Positions 61,990-64,000 of a stretch of DNA of 64,000 nt are shown here, piece by piece (position 1 is the stretch's first letter; every line of letters begins with the position of its first letter). The notes beneath the pieces are model-generated. The model searched no databases, was not told the origin of the DNA, and saw only the letters and a list, made by a program, of their open reading frames with translations. The stretch is taken from positions 177,896,480 to 177,960,479 of the forward strand of contig CM041083.1 in NCBI GenBank assembly GCA_023079485.1, in the 5' to 3' direction. The position numbers were made by a program, and so were the translations under genes. The DNA comes from Archilochus colubris. Taxonomy: Eukaryota; Chordata; Aves; Apodiformes; Trochilidae.

Positions 61990-64000
61990 CTGGGGGGGAA
62001 AAAGAAAAAGCTATTTAGTCAACTGCAAAAAGTTTTGAAACCAAAATACCTATATTTTACCTATATTAGTATTATTCTTCACTACAAAATATTCAGCAAT
62101 GACAGACACACTATTTCACTGTCCAAAAGAAAATGATCTACAGAACATGACAGAGAACATCAAGGACTAATTTCAAAACACTTCATGTTTTTTTTAAGGT
62201 GTTGAGAAAGTAACCTCTTTCTACAGTGCCAAATTTTTTTTTCCAAAGGAAAACATCCAAGCTGACCAGCAGAGCTGCAGCTGGGTGATACGCTGCAAAA
62301 GTCAAAAGGTTATTCAGAAGGACAATGAATTTTTCATTATTACTTTATACTGCAATAGGTTTCAATAGGAGGAGGATAAAACAGCAGGCAATGGCAGCTT
62401 TACCAAGAGAATTATTATATGTTTACAGTGCACTGTTTGTGCATTTCTCTATCTTTATTCAACTGATACAGATCAAATCTCTTTCAAAAACTAATAAGCG
62501 AAGTTTCTCCTACTTCCCTCATCAACTTTCAGAACCAGAAGACTTCTTCAGAAAAAGTTTTACTGTGTAAAATTTCAAGCAAGTTGTAAGGAACAAACAG
62601 TCGATTACGAACAAAATGGAAAGAGAAGGTGTATTTTTTTTAATGCTTTTAACATTCAGGAAATTGACAGCTGGAAATTATAACTACTATATTAAATCAA
62701 AAGATTCAGAAGTACAGATCAACAGGAAAAGTTCACAAACTCAACTGTATCTGCAATATTTTGTTTAACACTTCACATATAAATCAAATAAATTTCAAAA
62801 TATATAACCATTCCATAACAGAGACAAGAAAGTTTTGCAGTTAACCCTGAAAACAAAAAAACAAACTATCCCAGAGTAGTCTAGAAAACTTTTAACAGTT
62901 TCAAAGGACTATTTCCCCTCACTCTGCTCAAGAATAATGAGATTGACCGAAGATGAGAACAGGGTTCCTTTTTTCTACTCTACAACCAGAAAAATCCAGC
63001 CCTAATCATCAAACCAAGCATTTACTGTGGTTCTAGGTAAAAATTAAATTTGCACTACATATGACTTCATCATCTCTTGGTAAAAAAAATCCAGCCAGCA
63101 CATTTTTCAGAGATACAGCTACATTAATGTTTGAATTTGGATCAAGGCTTTGCATTTGAAGTGTTAGATAAGGATGATCAGAAGAATTGCAGTTTGGTTC
63201 ACACTCCAGATAGTTAAGAGAGCACACAAAGACATTTTAGTTGAAATTAACTCAGGAGCCACAGCTCAAAGGACATGTTTAATGGAGTCCAACCACTAAA
63301 AAGCATTTGGCTCACAAGAAAAAAGCCAGTCTTAAGAATCCTCCCTTAAAAAGTAGAGCCTAAACCACTAGCAGGACAGCAGCTCATCCAAAATAAGTTC
63401 TGAAAAAGTGGTACACCAAAAGGTGATGTAAAATTTAGAGAAGACAGATGAACTGCTTCAGTGAGGGATAAGATTCAATTAAAGAGAAAAGGAAGCATCC
63501 AAGAAAATGACCAACACCCAGTATAAAAACTATTTCATCTAACAACTTCTGTCCTAGGTATAATTATGGTTTAAATTTACTTGTATATATGAATCTCAAT
63601 TAGTTCATTTAACAAAGTATCTTTACTTTTTTATCCTGTGCTCAGTATGCAGTAATTACTTATGAGTGTGATTCAAAGACTCTTTTGAGACCAAAACTAA
63701 TTTTCCTAATTTTTATAAAGTACACATCACTGAACTGCATGTTAATACATATATTAATAAATGGCATAAGGCACAACATCTAGCATAGGATTGCTTCACA
63801 AATAATAATGGCATAATGTGAAAAAGTAATAACTTACTCCTAATTTTATTTACTTTTTCCTATTCCTGTTTTAAAGGATGCAAGACAAACTCAACTCATA
63901 CCTTCAGTAAATTTTTAATAGTTAGTGTAATACAACCCATAGTTTTTCCCTTTGTTTAGCATACAGAACATACTATTTGAACATACACTTATAAACTAAA
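61990..64000 (-). other. PDS5B: PDS5B intron, 5' part off-window
   Basis: Upstream of the first exon present. I searched for the preceding PDS5B peptide (ending TSPDKLK) and did not find it. AT-rich, no recognised repeat. Confidence 0.75.

Noticed and set aside
1..64000. CRISPR arrays, prokaryotic operons, tRNA or rRNA genes
   Set aside because: No regularly spaced repeats, no clustered short-spaced ORFs and no recognisable tRNA or rRNA sequence; the window is vertebrate intronic DNA.

Overview
The window is a stretch of bird nuclear genome. It is AT-rich and CpG-poor, its interspersed repeats are almost all CR1 LINEs (the dominant avian family), and no mammalian-type SINEs were seen. I cannot tell which bird order it comes from.

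One gene fills it: PDS5B (APRIN), the cohesin-associated HEAT-repeat protein, on the minus strand. I placed 22 consecutive coding exons, from 61903-61989 (5'-most) down to 3341-3545 (3'-most). All join in frame without a stop: 2,629 coding bases, 876 codons plus one base, about residues 105-980 of a protein of roughly 1,450. The promoter, first exons, C-terminal exons and UTRs lie outside. Introns run from 77 bp to 8.7 kb. All use GT-AG except the one after exon 25154-25259, which has a GC donor.

Everything else is intronic. There are about 13 CR1 fragments in both orientations. They include a 2.6 kb element with endonuclease and reverse-transcriptase remnants (about 21430-24050), which is itself split by a reversed CR1. 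There is also a probable old ERVL-type LTR piece (about 32500-32965), a 201-bp near-palindromic element with 61-bp inverted repeats and a 5-bp target duplication (28335-28535), simple-sequence tracts, and a possible decayed coding remnant (about 18040-18460).

I found no new multi-gene system. The best leads are the palindromic element, two exon-like in-frame intronic segments on the gene's strand (44191-44298 and 55498-55590), the coding-like remnant, and the GC-AG intron. Exon edges come from matching the known protein and from splice consensus. Residue numbers assume 104 residues encoded upstream, recalled from human PDS5B. Repeat edges are approximate.
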